Source: an uncultured Oscillospiraceae bacterium (GTDB lineage: Bacteria > Bacillota > Clostridia > Oscillospirales > Oscillospiraceae). Taken from it: DNA of 64,000 bases. Under the pieces are notes generated by a model, which ran no database searches, was not told where the DNA came from, and saw only the letters and a list, made by a program, of their open reading frames with translations. The stretch spans positions 1 through 64,000 of the forward strand of contig CANQOA010000002.1 in the NCBI GenBank assembly GCA_947625355.1, written 5' to 3'. Below are positions 62,060-64,000 of the stretch, in pieces. The translations under genes and the position numbers were made by a program. The stretch's first letter is position 1. Each line of letters opens with the position of its first letter.

Positions 62060-63625
62060 TCAAGCGCGATAGCGGGTCCCCTCGCCCGCGGTCAGGGCCC
62101 GGTACGCCTTCTCGATGCGGGCATAGTTGCCGTCCCGGTCCAGGGCGATGCCCCGGCCGATGCCGTCCACGATCATGCCCCGGCCCAGCTGGGCGAGCTT
62201 GCCCTCCACCATCCGCAGCAGCGCGGGGGCGCTGCCCGGCTCGGTGCTCCGGCCGTCGAAGATGATATGCAGATAGATCTCCGGCACGCCCTCGGCCATC
62301 TCCGTGAGCATCAGGGGATAGTCGATGCAGCCGTGGCTGGACTTCTCCGTCAGCAGGGCGATCAGATGCAGCGCCCCGCTCTTTTTGGCGTTCTCGATGA
62401 ACCGCAGGAACACCGGATTCTTGCTGAAGGAACCGTCCTTGATGGCGTTGTCCATGCGCACGTCGTCCTGGGCCACGATCCGGCCCGCGCCCAGATTGGT
62501 GTGGCCGGCCTCGGAGTTGCCGGCCTTGCCGGCCTTCAGGCCCACGTCCTCCCCGGAGGCGCGCAGCTTGCTGTTGGGATAGGCCGCCAGCAGCGCGTCC
62601 CAGTCATGGGTGTCCGCCACAAACAGCGCGTCGCCCTCGTCGCCGGTGCCGAAGCCCCAGCCGTCCAGGATGATGAGCATCATCTTCTTGCCGGTGATGT
62701 TCCCGGAGGTGATGAGGCTCTCGCCGGTCATCTCGGCGGGCTTTTTAAGGCCCAGTACGGACAGGACCGTGGGGGCCACGTCTCCCAGCCGGCCGTCCCG
62801 CAGGGTCATGTCCCGGCCCTGGGGGTCCAGCACCACGAAGGGCACCAGGTTGGTGGTGTGGGCGCCGTCAGGCTTGCCGTCCTTGGTGTACAGCTTTTCG
62901 ATGTTGCCGTGGTCGGCGGTGACCGCCACCACATAGCCGTGGGCCTTGCCGTACTCCGCCGCGTCACGCACCTTTTCGCTGACGATGGCGGCGGCCTTGA
63001 TCTTGGCCTCGGTGTTCTGGGTGTGGCCGATCACGTCGCCGTTGGCGAAGTTGGTGAGGATGAAGTCATAGCCCTCGTCCACGGCGGCCTTGACCTTCTC
63101 CGCCACCTCCGGCAGGCTCAGCTCCGGCTTCTGGTCGAAGGGGACGCCCTTCAGGGAGGGCACCCGCACGTCCGTCTCGCCGGGGAAGGGCTGGTTCACG
63201 CCGCCGTTGAAGAAGAACGTCACATGGGCGAACTTCTCCGACTCGGAGCAGTGGAACTGGGTCAGGCCCGCTTCGCTGATCACCTGGGCCAGGGGCTTTT
63301 GCACCCGCTCGGGGGCAAAGGCGATGGGCAGGTCCTTGAGCTTCTCGTGGTACATGGTCATGATGGCGAACTCCAGCCCGCTCATGTCCGGCCGGGCAAA
63401 ATGGGGGAAGTCCCTGTCGGTGAACGCCTCGGTCAGCTCCACCTCCCGCTCGCCCCGGCGGCAGCAGAAGATCACGTGGTCCCCGTCCTTGATCCGGCCC
63501 ACGGGCGCGCCGGTCCCGTCCTCCAGGATCATGGGCTCCAGGCTGTAATCGGTCTGGCCCGCGGCATAGGCAGCCTCCACCGCCCTGGCCAGGGACTCTC
63601 CCCCGTGAAGCGTTTTCTCAGTCAT
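62060..63625 (-). CDS. Circularly permuted cofactor-independent phosphoglycerate mutase
   Basis: A 521-residue alkaline-phosphatase-superfamily enzyme interconverting 3- and 2-phosphoglycerate, but with the domain order rotated. Residues 1-80 match the end of the usual transferase domain (DYSLEPMI, RRGERE); 85-305 match the C-terminal phosphatase part (SEKFAHVTFFFNGG, Asp197/His201 in GDVIGHT, ADHGN, AHTTNLVPF); after a short linker, 315-385 match the usual N-terminus (LIILDGWG, catalytic Ser371 in AGNSEAGH); 390-521 match the start of the transferase domain (His431, FDGRSTEP, ALDRDGNYARIEKAY). All catalytic motifs are present. Confidence 0.9.
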   Translation of the reverse strand: MTEKTLHGGESLARAVEAAYAAGQTDYSLEPMILEDGTGAPVGRIKDGDHVIFCCRRGEREVELTEAFTDRDFPHFARPDMSGLEFAIMTMYHEKLKDLPIAFAPERVQKPLAQVISEAGLTQFHCSESEKFAHVTFFFNGGVNQPFPGETDVRVPSLKGVPFDQKPELSLPEVAEKVKAAVDEGYDFILTNFANGDVIGHTQNTEAKIKAAAIVSEKVRDAAEYGKAHGYVVAVTADHGNIEKLYTKDGKPDGAHTTNLVPFVVLDPQGRDMTLRDGRLGDVAPTVLSVLGLKKPAEMTGESLITSGNITGKKMMLIILDGWGFGTGDEGDALFVADTHDWDALLAAYPNSKLRASGEDVGLKAGKAGNSEAGHTNLGAGRIVAQDDVRMDNAIKDGSFSKNPVFLRFIENAKKSGALHLIALLTEKSSHGCIDYPLMLTEMAEGVPEIYLHIIFDGRSTEPGSAPALLRMVEGKLAQLGRGMIVDGIGRGIALDRDGNYARIEKAYRALTAGEGTRYRA

Positions 63626-63638
63626 GATAAACCCCTCC

Positions 63639-64000
63639 TCAGACCAGCGGCGGGAAGATATCCAGCAGCTGGGTAAAATGCGTGATGAACGCGTCCGGCT
63701 CGTTCTCCTCGGTGACGGCCTGGTGCTTCTTGCCGGGATAGCGCACGCCGATGGTCATGCCCAGGCCCGCGGCCTTGGCGCCCACGATGTCCCGGTCCAG
63801 GTTGTCCCCCACGAAGCAGGTCCGGGCCGGGTCCGCACCGGTCTCCTCCAGCGCGTAATAGTAGATGGCCGGGTGGGGCTTGCGGATCAGGCACAGGGAG
63901 GACTGCTGCACGGACTTGAAGTAAGGCCGCAGCCCGTCCTTATCCAGCCACTCGTCCACCTCGTGCACGCCCACCAGGTCGCTGACGATGGCCATGGTAT
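63639..64000 (-). CDS. HAD family hydrolase (partial)
   Basis: The C-terminal 120 or so residues of a HAD-IA-like phosphatase that continues past the right edge. RKPHPAIYYYALEETG and FVGDNLDRDIVGAKAAGLGMTIGV are the conserved motif 3/4 region. The ATG at 63995 is internal, not a start. It is immediately upstream (13 bases) of the permuted mutase gene on the same strand; substrate unknown. Confidence 0.85.
   Translation of the reverse strand, partial: TMAIVSDLVGVHEVDEWLDKDGLRPYFKSVQQSSLCLIRKPHPAIYYYALEETGADPARTCFVGDNLDRDIVGAKAAGLGMTIGVRYPGKKHQAVTEENEPDAFITHFTQLLDIFPPLV

Overview
The window is GC-rich, Gram-positive, spore-forming chromosome. Evidence: a PolC-type replicative polymerase, the spoIIGA-sigE pair, an frr-uppS-dxr-rseP-ispG-polC block of Firmicutes type, and sigma-A promoters with 17-bp spacers in front of many genes. 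GC content, sporulation genes and gene content together suggest a gut Clostridia lineage such as Oscillospiraceae; that placement is inference. No rRNA, tRNA, CRISPR array, transposase or prophage gene was seen, and no stretch above about 300 bases lacks a gene.

Layout. 1-6150: a leftward catabolic-looking operon (alkaline-phosphatase-superfamily phosphodiesterase, beta-hydroxyacid dehydrogenase, LarA-type nickel-pincer racemase homologue, start of an ABC solute-binding protein) divergent from a LacI regulator. 6300-9000: pyridoxal kinase behind PdxR-like direct repeats, a small conserved-type protein, a membrane protein and a low-molecular-weight tyrosine phosphatase. 9005-13543: a lic1-like choline/phosphocholine operon with a winged-helix-LicC-LicA fusion, a second LicC, a LicA and a LicB transporter. 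13687-17095: aminotransferase, cysK, a YcxB-like protein and an Rrf2 regulator. 17200-22700: a 24-residue membrane peptide, an acyltransferase-3 gene whose 5' end carries 20 copies of a tetranucleotide, then HD protein, mnmA, an EamA transporter, nifU and nifS (all leftward). 22800-25700: DHHW/MBOAT O-acetylation pair. 25800-31600: NahK-like kinase, pyrG, purB, purA. 31600-35760: an XRE-TPR regulator divergent from an ABC exporter, then a leader-peptide attenuator ahead of an MFS transporter. 35800-39080: nadE, two-subunit class I fumarase, malic enzyme. 39161-48494: polC, ispG, rseP, dxr, uppS, frr, pyrH. 48648-52837: spoIIGA, sigE, dusB, ECF sigma factor and zinc-finger anti-sigma. 52905-59086: diguanylate cyclase, HPt protein, HD-GYP response regulator, hybrid histidine kinase and a PHP protein. 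59139-64000: XRE regulator, PfkB kinase, MgtC, a circularly permuted phosphoglycerate mutase and part of a HAD hydrolase.

How it fits together. Cell-surface modification recurs: phosphocholine activation (lic operon), polysaccharide O-acetylation (MBOAT/DHHW) and a putatively phase-variable membrane acyltransferase. As read, 20 repeat units put the acyltransferase out of frame with both upstream starts, so the gene looks switched OFF in this copy, in the manner of Haemophilus contingency loci. Other strong oddities are the circular permutation of the phosphoglycerate mutase (all motifs kept, order rotated), a three-arm attenuator overlapping a 28-residue leader peptide before the MFS transporter, four 11-bp tandem repeats between the Rrf2 gene and the small membrane peptide, and an AT-rich motif (TTATGTAAA) repeated far more often than base composition predicts.
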